NCBI RefSeq assembly: GCF_030123065.1
Contig: NZ_CP126093.1
Location: forward strand, 1,368,001-1,432,000
Origin: Neobacillus sp. DY30
GTDB lineage: Bacteria > Bacillota > Bacilli > Bacillales > Cytobacillaceae
Direction of reading: 5' to 3'
DNA: 64,000 bases
Both the position numbers and the translations under genes were made by a program. Numbering within the stretch: the stretch's first letter is position 1; the number at the start of each line of letters is the position of its first letter. This document shows, piece after piece, positions 35,972-45,877 of the stretch. The notes under the pieces were generated by a model. The model worked only from the letters and a program-made list of their open reading frames with translations. It had not been told where the DNA came from and searched no databases.

Positions 35972-36002
35972 AAAACGGCTTCCCAGGAGGAAGCCGTTTT
36001 TT
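35972..36002 (+). terminator. terminator after the SDR gene
   Basis: A 12-bp perfect stem aaaacggcttcc and complement, 5-nt loop, TT. Confidence 0.9.
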
Positions 36003-36059
36003 GGTGGAATTCTTTAGTCCGGTTTGGTAAATATTTCTCAATAGTATCCACTTGTTTTT

Positions 36060-36311
36060 TCAGGAAAGACTATACATCGGTAACTCATTATCAGGTTCAA
36101 CGGTTTCGTTAGCATGGTCGATGTAACGAAGCAGGGAATATAATTTGTTTTCAATAATTGAGTAGTCACGTTCAAAGTGGTAGGCATGCAGGAATTGCTC
36201 TATCCGCTTTGATAAAAATTGGTCCTTTGTTCGTACCATGAGTATCAGCAAATTATCCCATTCAGATCGATGTGTATAATACAAGGCTCGATCATAATCC
36301 ATTTTATTCAT
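36060..36311 (-). CDS. yhdB: YhdB-like protein
   Basis: An 83-residue protein beginning DYDRALYYTHRSEWDNLL, which resembles Bacillus YhdB. Charged, helical, no membrane segment. RBS AAGGAGG lies 11 bp before ATG. Function unknown. Its place between pgcA and spoVR matches B. subtilis order. Confidence 0.7.
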   Translation of the reverse strand: MNKMDYDRALYYTHRSEWDNLLILMVRTKDQFLSKRIEQFLHAYHFERDYSIIENKLYSLLRYIDHANETVEPDNELPMYSLS

Positions 36312-36463
36312 TTGTATTGTCTCCTCCTTACTAGGAGTTGAGATTATTTTATGACATTTTGACGATAACTTTCACAGAAAATGTTGGACAACCCGATATA
36401 ACGGTGTTTTCAACTTTTACCTGTATAACAAGGAGAGATATTGGTTTTTGATAAGGAGGTTAT

Positions 36464-37444
36464 ATGAAGAAATTAGTAGTCGTTTTGTTGTTTTTAGTAT
36501 TACAATTTGAATTTACTTCTAAGGCGCAGGCAGTCGAGACCAACCTTCCATACTCGTACGATATACTCGAGCAAGATATTGCGAAGATTCATCATACGTA
36601 TAAAGAGGTTGATGTAAAAGCTATTGGTAAGTCACATTTTGGAAGAACGATTTATGGCATGAAACTTGGTAAAGGGAAGCACAGTATTGTTCTCATAGGG
36701 GCACATCATGGCCGTGAATGGATGACAAGCATGCTTTTAATGAAGAAACTTGAAAGATACGCTAAAGCGTATAAAAATCATACTAATTTTGGACACTTGT
36801 CCACCCATATTTTAGACGAAGTTTCCATTTGGTTTATTCCTATGCTCAACCCCGATGGCGTTACAATCCAACAAAATAGGCTAGATAAATTTCCGCATGA
36901 TTACCATAAACAGCTGTTAGCCATGAACGAAGGGATAGAAAATTTTCAGCGGTGGAAAGCAAACGGGCTGGGGGTGGATTTGAATAGGCAATATCCTGCT
37001 GGATGGAGGAAATTAAGTAAGCAGCCTGATTTTCCTTCTTACCAATTTTATAAAGGCAGGAAGCCTGTAGAAGCAAAAGAAGTAAAGACATTAACACAAT
37101 TCATTGCTGAAATTAATCCTGTGATTGCTGTGGCCTACCATTCATCAGGTGAAGAGGTGTTTTGGAATTATCATAATGGCAAACACCTCATTCGTGATAA
37201 AAAGATTGCAAAAAAAGTGTCTAAACTGACCGGATATAAGCTTGCAAAACCATCGAAACAGGCTACGGGAGGCGGGTTCACCGATTGGTTTATTACACAT
37301 TATCACCGCCCGGCTTTAACAATAGAAATTTGCCCGCTTGTTGGAGAGACATCCCCGCCGCTGACTTTATTTGAGACTGTATGGGATAGAAATAAATATG
37401 TGGGACTAACTCTGGCAGAAGAAGCGAAGCGCTTAAAAAAGTGA
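36464..37444 (+). CDS. secreted M14 zinc carboxypeptidase
   Basis: A 326-residue exported metallopeptidase. Signal peptide residues 1-23 (SKAQA). The zinc site is His-X2-Glu in GAHHGREWM plus a later His in VAYHSSGEE. Substrate carboxylate binding is suggested by [12 protein letters not shown]. The catalytic glutamate lies in [23 protein letters not shown]. In spore formers such enzymes often cleave peptidoglycan stem peptides (gamma-D-glutamyl-diamino acid). Next to spoVR, which suggests a sporulation role (inference). AAGGAGG RBS. Confidence 0.9.
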   Translation: MKKLVVVLLFLVLQFEFTSKAQAVETNLPYSYDILEQDIAKIHHTYKEVDVKAIGKSHFGRTIYGMKLGKGKHSIVLIGAHHGREWMTSMLLMKKLERYAKAYKNHTNFGHLSTHILDEVSIWFIPMLNPDGVTIQQNRLDKFPHDYHKQLLAMNEGIENFQRWKANGLGVDLNRQYPAGWRKLSKQPDFPSYQFYKGRKPVEAKEVKTLTQFIAEINPVIAVAYHSSGEEVFWNYHNGKHLIRDKKIAKKVSKLTGYKLAKPSKQATGGGFTDWFITHYHRPALTIEICPLVGETSPPLTLFETVWDRNKYVGLTLAEEAKRLKK

Positions 37445-37538
37445 AATTCAGCAGGTAGACTTGTTGTTTTTTATATCTTGTTTCATCTTTCCCAGATTCT
37501 CTTCATACATTGTGGTAAGAGGAAAAGGGGGAATGGCG

Positions 37539-38948
37539 ATGAATGGGGAAGATCGCAAAGCTCTTGAATATGCAATTAGTGAAATTACGGAAATTGCACG
37601 AGGCTTTGGTTTAGATTTTTATCCGATGCGATATGAAATTTGCCCGGCAGAAATCATTTACACTTTTGGCGCCTACGGAATGCCAACCAGATTTTCACAC
37701 TGGAGCTTTGGGAAGCAGTTCCATAAAATGAAGCTTCATTATGATTTAGGTTTAAGTAAAATTTATGAACTCGTTATCAACTCAAATCCTTGTTATGCCT
37801 TCTTATTAGATTCTAATTCACTTATCCAAAATAAATTAATCGTTGCACACGTACTTGCTCATTGTGATTTTTTCAAAAATAATATCCGTTTTCAAAATAC
37901 CAAACGCGATATGGTCGAAAGCATGGCAGCTACAGCAGAGAGGATACGCCGTTATGAAATTCAATTTGGTAAAAGGGAAGTTGAGACTTTTCTAGATGCC
38001 GTTCTCGCCATTGATGAACATATTGACCCTTCACTGATGAGACCTAAACTTGCCTGGTCACTAGAAGATGATGTAGAAGAAGAAATTCAACAAACAGTGA
38101 CCCCATACGATGATTTATGGAAGTTAGATGATAAAGACAAAAAACAAACGGTGCAGCCTAGAAAGAAGCAATTTCCCCCAAGACCGGAAAAAGATTTATT
38201 ATTGTTTATTGAAACCTACAGCAGAGAGCTAACCGATTGGCAGCGGGATATCTTAACGATGATGCGTGAAGAAATGCTTTACTTTTGGCCGCAGCTTGAA
38301 ACAAAAATTATGAATGAAGGATGGGCCTCTTATTGGCACCAACGAATCATTAGAGAGATGGATTTAACTAGTGGTGAAGCGATTGAGTTTGCAAAATTAA
38401 ATGCCGGTGTTGTGCAGCCATCTAAAACAGGAATTAACCCATACTATCTAGGTATTAAGATATTTGAGGATATTGAAGAACGTTATAATAATCCAACGGA
38501 AGATATGATAAGAAGAGGGGTTACCCCAGGTTCCGGACGCGAAAAGATGTTTGAAGTTCGCGAGGTCGAATCAGATATATCGTTTTTACGTAATTATTTA
38601 AACAAAGACCTTGTAATGAGGGAAGATATGTATCTTTTCCAAAAACAGGGAAGGGACTATAAAATCGTTGATAAACAATGGGAACATGTACGGGACCAGT
38701 TGGTTAATATGCGTGTAAATGGAGGATTCCCTTATATTACGGTTAATGATGGTGACTATTTGAAGAATGGGGAACTGTATTTAAAGCATTGGTATGAAGG
38801 TGTAGAATTAGATGTTAAATACCTTGAAAAAGTTTTACCATATATTCAACAATTATGGGGAAGACCTGTTCACATTGAAACGATGATTGAAGAGCGGAGA
38901 ATGTTGTTTTCTTATGATGGAAAAGGGGTACATCGGAAATATTTATAA
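37539..38948 (+). CDS. spoVR: stage V sporulation protein R
   Basis: A 469-residue SpoVR-family protein needed for normal spore cortex in Bacillus. The family signature is clear: [65 protein letters not shown] and the [17 protein letters not shown] region. The open frame reaches 37461, but AAAGGGGG sits 6 bp before ATG 37539, and that start gives the usual length. Mechanism not established. Confidence 0.95.
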   Translation: MNGEDRKALEYAISEITEIARGFGLDFYPMRYEICPAEIIYTFGAYGMPTRFSHWSFGKQFHKMKLHYDLGLSKIYELVINSNPCYAFLLDSNSLIQNKLIVAHVLAHCDFFKNNIRFQNTKRDMVESMAATAERIRRYEIQFGKREVETFLDAVLAIDEHIDPSLMRPKLAWSLEDDVEEEIQQTVTPYDDLWKLDDKDKKQTVQPRKKQFPPRPEKDLLLFIETYSRELTDWQRDILTMMREEMLYFWPQLETKIMNEGWASYWHQRIIREMDLTSGEAIEFAKLNAGVVQPSKTGINPYYLGIKIFEDIEERYNNPTEDMIRRGVTPGSGREKMFEVREVESDISFLRNYLNKDLVMREDMYLFQKQGRDYKIVDKQWEHVRDQLVNMRVNGGFPYITVNDGDYLKNGELYLKHWYEGVELDVKYLEKVLPYIQQLWGRPVHIETMIEERRMLFSYDGKGVHRKYL

Positions 38949-38955
38949 AATCGCT

Positions 38956-38984
38956 GGGCAGCTATGACGATAGCTGCCCTTTTT
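38956..38984 (+). terminator. terminator after spoVR
   Basis: A 10-bp perfect stem gggcagctat and complement, 4-nt loop, five T residues. Between here and 39154 I see no gene. Confidence 0.9.
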
Positions 38985-39153
38985 GATTCCCTATGAGTTT
39001 AAGGACGATGTGAAGTAATTCAAACCCCTTAACTCACTAATTGGAGTGTAGATGCAGGAGGGACTCTACCTCTTCTTTTTATGGGGATGTACCGTTTTGG
39101 AATTAAACATGACTACTTGGAGCCATCCCTTAGACATAATTTAAACACAATCC

Positions 39154-39209
39154 ATTGTACGATTTGCACAATTGAATGTATAGCTTTTTGGATTTTTTAA
39201 ACGATGACG
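39154..39209 (+). promoter_or_regulatory. upstream element of the allH operon (copy 1 of 3)
   Basis: Fifty-six bp that align without gaps to 43306-43361 and 52669-52724. The best shared block is CTTTTTGG-N-TTT with a terminal RATGAC. TAAACG (39198-39203), 16 bp, TATTAT (39220-39225) could be the promoter, placing most of the element upstream of the -35 like an activator site. TAAGC-N6-GCTTA lies about 30 bp beyond. Confidence 0.55.
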
Positions 39210-39332
39210 CTGTTATGCATATTATCTAAAATAAACATGTAAGCCAGATAGCTTATTTCTTTTTAAAAGGAGGATCGATCTGCTTAAAAAGTTTATAGGA
39301 CTGACTGATTCTTGACTTTTGGGGTGTTACTT

Positions 39333-40220
39333 ATGATTAATGCAATTTCTGGTGATTTAGATTTTATAAAGGAAATTAATAACTCAAAATTCACTGGTTC
39401 AGTGCATAGTACATTCAATCGAACTTTCAATATTAAATGTTTCGAGAATGGTGATTTATTTACCATTGCTTGCAGGAAACTTGATAACGGCCCTAATACT
39501 TTAATCGTTAATGCTGATAATATGAAGTCCCGGAAAATTGAAGTAAATGACCCGGTACGTGTTATGAAGGATCTCATGTTTATTGGGGAGAAGCTGGCTA
39601 TTTCAATTGATAAAGTCGATATATGGGAAAGTGTTTTACCAGCCTACCCATCTAATGAAGAAATCCTGAAACGAAATGTAATCAAAATGAAGGAATATCT
39701 TAACCTCCATGGTGTAGACGGGGGAATGAAAAAAAACGTAGTAACACAAAATCCTTTCGAAGCAGAAGTCTCAAATATGCTTGAGAAACGAACTAATTTA
39801 CTCTTAAACGAATTAATAAATGATCGAATTTCAACTGCTTTGCCACATGCGATTTCGCTAGTAGGTCTTGGAGCAGGGTTAACACCTTCTGGAGATGATT
39901 TTTTAACTGGGTTATTTACCGTCTTTAACATGAAAAACAGCCTTTTTTATCCTTACCGATCATTTTGTGAAGATGTTTTAAAGAAAGCAAAAACCTTAAC
40001 GAACGAAATTAGTTACATGGCTTTGAAAAAAGCAGCCAATGGAAAAGTGAGAGAGTCTATTATTTCTTTACTAAATTCATTATTAGTTGAGGATGATCAG
40101 AACTTAATTCTCTCTTTAAATAAATTATTAAACATAGGTTCTACATCCGGGACAGATATTGCTTATGGCATTGTTTTCGGAATGGAGTCCACTATTAGAG
40201 CAGGAGGAAAAGTATGTTAG
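39333..40220 (+). CDS. allH: DUF2877/AllH-family protein, oxamate carbamoyltransferase subunit
   Basis: A 295-residue DUF2877 protein. The family signature is GLGAGLTPSGDDFLTGLF (about residues 178-195), with STSGTDIAYGIVFGM near the end. In E. coli this family (AllH) acts with FdrA/AllF and AllG as oxamate carbamoyltransferase, which releases carbamoyl phosphate in allantoin breakdown. ATG 39333 follows GGGGTG by 6 bp; an in-frame TTG at 39312 is less likely. It overlaps fdrA by 7 bp. Substrate in this organism is inferred from family. Confidence 0.82.
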   Translation: MINAISGDLDFIKEINNSKFTGSVHSTFNRTFNIKCFENGDLFTIACRKLDNGPNTLIVNADNMKSRKIEVNDPVRVMKDLMFIGEKLAISIDKVDIWESVLPAYPSNEEILKRNVIKMKEYLNLHGVDGGMKKNVVTQNPFEAEVSNMLEKRTNLLLNELINDRISTALPHAISLVGLGAGLTPSGDDFLTGLFTVFNMKNSLFYPYRSFCEDVLKKAKTLTNEISYMALKKAANGKVRESIISLLNSLLVEDDQNLILSLNKLLNIGSTSGTDIAYGIVFGMESTIRAGGKVC

Positions 40221-41761
40221 TACAAGCTTTGATTAAGCCAAACACATATTTCGATTCAGTATCTTTAATGTCGCTTTCCACTAAGGCGAATCAAATCGAG
40301 GAAGTGGAACAGGCAATTATAGCAATGGGTACAGAAATGAATAAAGAGGTAATGAAAAATGTCGGTTTAATGACACCTGAAGTAGAGACAGCTGGGGCAA
40401 GTGATTTAATTATTGTTGTAAAAGCAGCAACTGACGAATTTTGCGAAACCGCTTTCGAAAAAATCAACGACTTATTTACAAAGAAGAATTCAGGTAAAAA
40501 AGGAAAAAATGACATTAAATATTCTACTATTTCCTCTGCTGCAGGAAGTAACCCAGAAGCAAATTTAGCCATTATTGCAGTTAATGGTGCTTATGCGGCT
40601 AGAGAGGCGAAAAAGGCACTTGAAAATGATTTACATGTCATGATGTTTAGCGACAATGTAAGCATTGAAGATGAAATTGAATTAAAAAAATTAGCTCATG
40701 AAAAAGGCTTATTTATGATGGGGCCGGACTGTGGAACAGCGATTATCGGCAATACAGCCCTTTGCTTCGCAAACGCAGTAAGAAAAGGGAATATTGGGAT
40801 TGTTGGTGCTTCAGGAACTGGCAGCCAAGAGGTAAGCGTGCGCATTCACGAATTTGGTTATGGAATTTCTCAATTGATAGGAACAGGCGGTAGAGATTTA
40901 AAAGAAGAAGTTGGCGGGATTATGATGCTTGACGGAATTCAAGCACTTGAAGATGATGAAGAGACAAAAGTCATTGTCGTTGTTTCTAAACCACCTGCAC
41001 CAAGTGTCGAAGAAAAAGTATTAGCGAAAATTAAAACATGTAAAAAACCAGTTGTCGTTTGGTTTATTGGAGGAAATGAAGAAAAAATTACTGAAGCTGG
41101 TGCACATTTTGCCAAAATGTCTAAAGAGGCAGCACTTAAAGCAGTGCTATTAGCTGGGGCAGACGAAGGCAAGTTAAATAAACGTGCATTAAACATTCCA
41201 CTTATTGAAGAGGTTCGAACAAAGTTAACTTCAGAACAAAAATATATTCGTGGACTTTTCAGCGGCGGAACACTAGCGGATGAAGCGATGCATGCAGCAA
41301 TGGAGAAATTCGATAATGTATACAGCAATATTCAAAGAAATCCGGAGTATCGTTTAAAAGACCGTTATACAAGCAAAGAACATACATTCATCGATTTTGG
41401 TGATGATGAATACACACAAGGGAAACCACACCCAATGATTGATCCATCTACACGTCTTGAAAGATTTATTCAGGAGGCAAAAGATCCATCGGTAGGTGTT
41501 ATTGTGATGGACTTTGTCATAGGTTATGGAGCACATGAAGATCCAGTTGGTGCTTTCCTTCCTGCAATCATCGAAGCAAAACAACAGGCTGAACAAGAAG
41601 GAAGACATTTGGAGATAATCGGGTATGTACTCGGGACAGAATTAGATCCACAGGATTATGAAGAACAGATTAATAAATTATTAGCTGCTGAAGTAACACA
41701 TGCAAGCAGTATGCAAAATGCAGGTTTATTGGCGAGAGAATTCGTTGTGAAGGGAGAATAG
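40214..41761 (+). CDS. fdrA: FdrA/AllF, acyl-CoA-synthetase-like carbamoyltransferase subunit
   Basis: A 515-residue FdrA protein built like succinyl-CoA synthetase alpha-type domains. It has an N-terminal ferredoxin-like region, CoA-binding-like IGIVGASGTGSQEVSVRIHEFGYGISQLIGTGGRDL (about residues 195-230) and a ligase-like C-terminal half (GLFSGGTLADEAM). Partner of AllG and AllH in oxamate carbamoyl transfer. It overlaps allH and is 2 bp from allG, indicating translational coupling. Confidence 0.88.
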   Translation: MLVQALIKPNTYFDSVSLMSLSTKANQIEEVEQAIIAMGTEMNKEVMKNVGLMTPEVETAGASDLIIVVKAATDEFCETAFEKINDLFTKKNSGKKGKNDIKYSTISSAAGSNPEANLAIIAVNGAYAAREAKKALENDLHVMMFSDNVSIEDEIELKKLAHEKGLFMMGPDCGTAIIGNTALCFANAVRKGNIGIVGASGTGSQEVSVRIHEFGYGISQLIGTGGRDLKEEVGGIMMLDGIQALEDDEETKVIVVVSKPPAPSVEEKVLAKIKTCKKPVVVWFIGGNEEKITEAGAHFAKMSKEAALKAVLLAGADEGKLNKRALNIPLIEEVRTKLTSEQKYIRGLFSGGTLADEAMHAAMEKFDNVYSNIQRNPEYRLKDRYTSKEHTFIDFGDDEYTQGKPHPMIDPSTRLERFIQEAKDPSVGVIVMDFVIGYGAHEDPVGAFLPAIIEAKQQAEQEGRHLEIIGYVLGTELDPQDYEEQINKLLAAEVTHASSMQNAGLLAREFVVKGE

Positions 41762-41763
41762 GC

Positions 41764-43191
41764 ATGAGTAGAATTAGCGATTTATTTAAAAGTAAACCTC
41801 ATGTTATTAACGTAGGAATTGAGTCATTTAAAGATGATTTATTACAACAGGGTGCTGAAGTCATTCATTTAGAATGGACACCTCCTGGCAGAGGGAATCC
41901 AGCCTTAATTGCTGCACTTGACAAGTTTGAAAATCCTGCAATCATGGAAAAAATTGAGGAAGCTAACAAATTAGCGGTAGAAAGAATTATTAATTCTCAC
42001 CCAGTCTTAATTGGATATGATCAAGCTATTAATTGTGTACCAGGTATGACAAAAACGACGATTCTTCATGCTGGACCGCCAATTACGTGGGATAAAATGA
42101 ATGGTCCTATGAAAGGTGCAGTTACTGGCGCCATCGTATTTGAAGGGTTAGCGAAGGATGTGGAAGAAGCAGCTAAACTAGCAGCATCTGGCGAAATCAC
42201 CTTTTCACCATGTCACGAACACAACTGTGTAGGATCAATGGCAGGTGTTACATCTGCATCCATGTTCATGCATATTGTTGAAAACAAAACATATGGCAAT
42301 ATAGCTTATACAAATTTAAGTGAACAATTAGCAAAAATCCTTCGCATGGGAGCAAATGACCAAAGTGTTATTGATCGTTTAATTTGGATGCGTGATGTTT
42401 TTGGTCCTATTTTACGTGATGCGATGAAATTAAATCCTGATGGAATTGACTTGCGCTTAATGCTTGCACAAGCACTTCATATGGGAGACGAGTGTCATAA
42501 CCGAAATGTTGCGGGTACAACATTATTAATTCAAGCATTAACTCCATATATTTTACAAACTGATTACACAATTGAACAGAAGAAAGAAGTATTTGATTTC
42601 GTTGCAAGCAGCGATTACTTTTCTGGCCCTACTTGGATGGCAATGGCGAAATGTGCCCTCGATGCTGCACATGGCATTGAAAACAGTACTGTAGTTACAA
42701 CCATGGCACGGAATGGTGTGGAATTCGGTATCCGGGTGAGCGGAATGCCAGGAAACACATGGTTTACTGGTCCAGCACAGAAAGTTATTGGTCCAATGTT
42801 TGCAGGTTACAAGCCAGAGGACTCTGGACTTGATATCGGAGACAGCGCGATTACTGAAACTTATGGTTTCGGTGGATTTGCGATGGCAACAGCTCCAGCA
42901 ATCGTTGCATTAGTAGGTGGAACAGTAGAGGATGCTATTGGTTATTCAACTAGAATGAAGGAAATTACTACAACAGAAAATCCTAACATCACCATTCCAT
43001 TACTTGATTTCATGGGAATTCCAACAGGAATTGATGTTCGAAAGGTTATTCAAACAGGTATTATGCCCGTTATTAATACTGCGATTGCTCATAAAGACGC
43101 TGGTATCGGAATGATAGGTGCAGGAATTACTTATCCTCCAGTTGAAGCCTTTGAAAAAGCAATGTTAGCTTTAAGTGATAACATTCAATAA
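41764..43191 (+). CDS. allG: DUF1116/AllG-family carbamoyltransferase subunit
   Basis: A 475-residue DUF1116 (YlbE/AllG) protein. Conserved pieces are EWTPPGRGNP, GPPITWDKMNGPMKGAVTGAI, FSPCHEHNCVGSMAGVTS, MGDECHNRNVAGTTLL and RNGVEFGIRVSGMPGNTWFTGPA. It is probably the catalytic half of the complex with FdrA and AllH. The last gene of this operon, closed by a terminator. Confidence 0.88.
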   Translation: MSRISDLFKSKPHVINVGIESFKDDLLQQGAEVIHLEWTPPGRGNPALIAALDKFENPAIMEKIEEANKLAVERIINSHPVLIGYDQAINCVPGMTKTTILHAGPPITWDKMNGPMKGAVTGAIVFEGLAKDVEEAAKLAASGEITFSPCHEHNCVGSMAGVTSASMFMHIVENKTYGNIAYTNLSEQLAKILRMGANDQSVIDRLIWMRDVFGPILRDAMKLNPDGIDLRLMLAQALHMGDECHNRNVAGTTLLIQALTPYILQTDYTIEQKKEVFDFVASSDYFSGPTWMAMAKCALDAAHGIENSTVVTTMARNGVEFGIRVSGMPGNTWFTGPAQKVIGPMFAGYKPEDSGLDIGDSAITETYGFGGFAMATAPAIVALVGGTVEDAIGYSTRMKEITTTENPNITIPLLDFMGIPTGIDVRKVIQTGIMPVINTAIAHKDAGIGMIGAGITYPPVEAFEKAMLALSDNIQ

Positions 43192-43207
43192 TATTCAAAT
43201 TTAGGTT

Positions 43208-43240
43208 AAAAAGCCCAGCTTAACACGCTGGGCCTTTTTT
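43208..43240 (+). terminator. terminator of the allH-fdrA-allG operon
   Basis: A gcccagc/gctgggc stem with 7-nt loop, A run before and T run after. Confidence 0.85.
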
Positions 43241-43283
43241 ATGCGAAATGGGTTTTCAAAATTAAATTTTCAACTCTTATCAT

Positions 43284-43404
43284 GGACATATTTTTGGCAA
43301 AAATTATTGTTTAACTTGCCTAAATGAATACCTTTCTTTTTGGTTTAGTTAGACAATGACCAACAATGAATTTAAATATAAAATTCATTATGTAACCGCT
43401 TACT
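43284..43404 (+). promoter_or_regulatory. upstream element of purine permease 1 (copy 2 of 3) plus cre-like palindrome
   Basis: Positions 43284-43361 (78 bp) match 52647-52724 without gaps at about 67 positions; 43306-43361 also aligns with the allH copy. Thirty bp beyond lies TGTAACCGCTTACT (43391-43404), 13 of 14 matches to the cre consensus TGWAANCGNTNWCA. Likely promoter: TAGACA (43350-43355), 17 bp, TAAATA. Confidence 0.6.
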
Positions 43405-43452
43405 TAAACGTATTAACCCTAGAAACTAATCCATATTTAGAGGTGAAATGAA

Positions 43453-44997
43453 ATGGGTCGAAAAATCCAATTTTGGAAAAAAGGGGACTTTGCTGCTTCC
43501 TTCGGTTTATTCGTTAATGTTTTAACAGACTTCCTGGTGATGATTTCATTATTAATCGGAGTAGTTGGTATGCCAAAAGAGTTTGTTTTTAAACAAATTG
43601 TTCCTGGCTTTGGATTTGCTGTATTGATATCTGGCACTATATTTGCTTATTTTGCTTATAAATTAGCTAAGAAAACAGGTAGAATGGATGTTACCGCACT
43701 CCCATCAGGTTCAAGTTCACCTGGTATTTTTCTTATCGTGTTTGTGATTATGCTTCCTCTATATCAACAAACACAGGACGCTGCTTTTACAACCACAGTC
43801 GCAGTAATTTGGGGATTTATTGAGGCTGCCATATTATTTTTAGGAGCATTTCTGGGTGAAACAATTAGAAAGATTGTCCCAAGAACGGTATTGCTGGCAG
43901 CCTTGGCAGGTTTGGCATTTGTATTCTTGGGTATGAACCCAATGCTGCAATCCTTTGAAATGCCTATAGTGGCATTTGTTGCTTTAATTATCATCTTCAT
44001 GAACTGGTTAAGTAAACATCCAATATTAAAGAAAATACCAACCGGTTTATTATTGATCGTAGTTGGAACAGCCATTGCTTGGATAGCTGGATATCAAAAT
44101 CCTGCTGATGTTACGGAAGCTCTAAAATCATTCGGCTTTAATCCTCCAATGTTGCATTTAAATGGGTTTGCCGACAGTTTTAACGCTGCTTTGCCATATT
44201 TATTAACTGCTGTACCTTTAGGATTAGCAAACTACATTTTTAACTTGGAAAATGTAGAAGCTGCTGCTGTTAGTGGAGATGAATACAAAACTCGAGATGT
44301 TATGCTTGCAAACGGTTTTTCTACATTAATAGGTGGCCTTTGTGGTAACCCATTCCCAGTAACCGTATATGTAGGTCATGCGGGTTGGAAAGAAGTTGGA
44401 GCAGGTTTAGGCTATTCCATTGCTAGCTCGGTTGCCATTTTCTTATTATCTGTTTTCAGTCTTATGGGACTTTTGCTAGCTGTTGTACCAATTGCGGCGA
44501 TCGTTCCGATGCTCGTGTTTATTGCGATTGTAACAGGGCATCAAGTTGTCAAAGAAAGTCCGAAATTTGAAGCACCAGCAATCTTTGTTTGTTTCTTCCC
44601 ATGGGTTGCGAACTGGGCACTTGTTGCTGTTAATAATGCACTTTCAGCTGCTGGTATGTCCGTGGGGGCAGCTGACAATCAAGTATCTTCACTAGCTCTG
44701 CATAATGCTGGACTTTTCTACGATGGCTTGGTTGCTCTAGGTAATGGTGCTCCTATTTCGAGTGTTCTTTGGGGTTGTATAGCTGTATTTACTATTCGTA
44801 ACACGCCTATTGGAGGTATTATAGCTGCAGTACTTGCATCTGCTTTAACTTTTATTGGTGCCATTCATACAAGCACTATCGGACTAGCACAAGCAACTGC
44901 TATGCCTTTCGTTTGGGGATATCTGCTGATTGCTGTATTCCTTGCGTATAAACTCTATGTAAATAAGAAACATAATATTGGTCCTGTAACGGAGTAA
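43453..44997 (+). CDS. NCS2-like purine/xanthine permease 1
   Basis: A 514-residue membrane protein with about 12-14 helices, of the xanthine/uracil permease type. It opens GRKIQFWKKGDFAASFGLFVNVLTDF, with TGRMDVTALPSGSSSPGIF and GLANYIFNLENVEAAAVSGDEYKTRD. It resembles the second permease (52920) along its whole length. The neighbouring deaminase 17 bp downstream points to a purine base as cargo. AGAGGTG RBS. Confidence 0.85.
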   Translation: MGRKIQFWKKGDFAASFGLFVNVLTDFLVMISLLIGVVGMPKEFVFKQIVPGFGFAVLISGTIFAYFAYKLAKKTGRMDVTALPSGSSSPGIFLIVFVIMLPLYQQTQDAAFTTTVAVIWGFIEAAILFLGAFLGETIRKIVPRTVLLAALAGLAFVFLGMNPMLQSFEMPIVAFVALIIIFMNWLSKHPILKKIPTGLLLIVVGTAIAWIAGYQNPADVTEALKSFGFNPPMLHLNGFADSFNAALPYLLTAVPLGLANYIFNLENVEAAAVSGDEYKTRDVMLANGFSTLIGGLCGNPFPVTVYVGHAGWKEVGAGLGYSIASSVAIFLLSVFSLMGLLLAVVPIAAIVPMLVFIAIVTGHQVVKESPKFEAPAIFVCFFPWVANWALVAVNNALSAAGMSVGAADNQVSSLALHNAGLFYDGLVALGNGAPISSVLWGCIAVFTIRNTPIGGIIAAVLASALTFIGAIHTSTIGLAQATAMPFVWGYLLIAVFLAYKLYVNKKHNIGPVTE

Positions 44998-45014
44998 AAG
45001 AGGAGGATTTTGAT

Positions 45015-45464
45015 ATGGATTATATGAAATTAGCTGCAGATGCAACACTTGTTGGGATGGCCAATAAAGTTGGGGGACCATTCGGTGCCACAATCGTACG
45101 CGGTGATGAAATTATCGCTGTGGTAAGTAACACAATGATGAGAGATATTGACCCATCAGCTCATGCTGAAATGGTTGCCATTCGTGAAGCTTGTAAAAAG
45201 TTAGGAACAATGGATTTATCTGATTGTGTGATTTATGCAACTTGTGAGCCTTGTCCAATGTGTGTATCCGCAATTATATGGACAGGAATTAAAGAAGTTT
45301 ATTACTGTAATACGAGCGAAGATGCAGATAAACATGGATTCTCTGATATGCATTTACGCAAGTACTTAACCGGTGAAGATAAAAGTGTTCTTAAAATGGT
45401 TAAAGTAGAACAAAGAGATGATTGTGATCAGTTGTTTGAGTTTTTCGATAAATCTAATAGATAA
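45015..45464 (+). CDS. guaD: guanine-deaminase-like cytidine/deoxycytidylate-deaminase-fold enzyme
   Basis: A 149-residue zinc deaminase. The catalytic motif is His50-Ala-Glu52 (PSAHAEMVAIREA), with Cys80-X2-Cys83 (CEPCPMC). The sequence resembles B. subtilis GuaD, which converts guanine to xanthine, more than tRNA or cytidine deaminases, including the C-terminal FFDKSNR-like swap segment. AGGAGG RBS; same unit as permease 1. A related base could be the substrate. Confidence 0.8.
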   Translation: MDYMKLAADATLVGMANKVGGPFGATIVRGDEIIAVVSNTMMRDIDPSAHAEMVAIREACKKLGTMDLSDCVIYATCEPCPMCVSAIIWTGIKEVYYCNTSEDADKHGFSDMHLRKYLTGEDKSVLKMVKVEQRDDCDQLFEFFDKSNR

Positions 45465-45507
45465 CAATATATTTCACCCATTTAATAGATTCAAACATAA
45501 ATTAAAA

Positions 45508-45551
45508 GCCCAGCTAAGATTTTTAATAAAGGGTTCCGTTTTGAGGTGCAT
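45508..45551 (+). repeat. left copy of the 44-nt inverted repeat
   Basis: Begins GCCCAGC and ends AAAGGGTTCCGTTTTGAGGT-GCAT, with a variable 13-nt A/T-rich middle. Compared with the right copy, the first 7 and last 24 positions differ by one base. Confidence 0.85.
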
Positions 45552-45569
45552 ATCATATAAATGGCAATG

Positions 45570-45612
45570 AAAATGGCTTGCAAACTGACATCAGTCTGCA
45601 AGCCATTTTTCG
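45570..45612. terminator. terminator downstream of the deaminase
   Basis: A 13-bp perfect stem aaaatggcttgca and complement, 14-nt loop, T run. The remaining bases to 45877 hold no convincing gene. Confidence 0.75.
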
Positions 45613-45877
45613 GGTTTATGGAGTTTATTGATACCGTTTAGCTTATCAAATACGTTTCATGAAGTCCTTTTTCGTTAGGCACATGAAACTGGACATATTT
45701 TAAAGAATCCAGTTGCAACAATATATTATTTCTTCTAGTTTGAATACCCTCTTTTTAACTTTAGTAATAAAAATAAGCCAAAACTATGCAACTCTGTATA
45801 AAAAGCTGCATAATATCGACTCTAAGGATTTTATACGTTATAGAAGAATAGCTTTTCGTTACATTAACAGAGCCTTT

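Noticed and set aside
39001..39332. Purine riboswitch in the allH leader
   Set aside because: No conserved purine-aptamer core or three-way-junction stems found in the leaders of the allH operon or either permease.
43284..43320. Sigma-54 promoter (TTGGCA...TTG) upstream of permease 1
   Set aside because: The spacing is off by one and the TTGGCA is not kept in the otherwise conserved copy at 52647.
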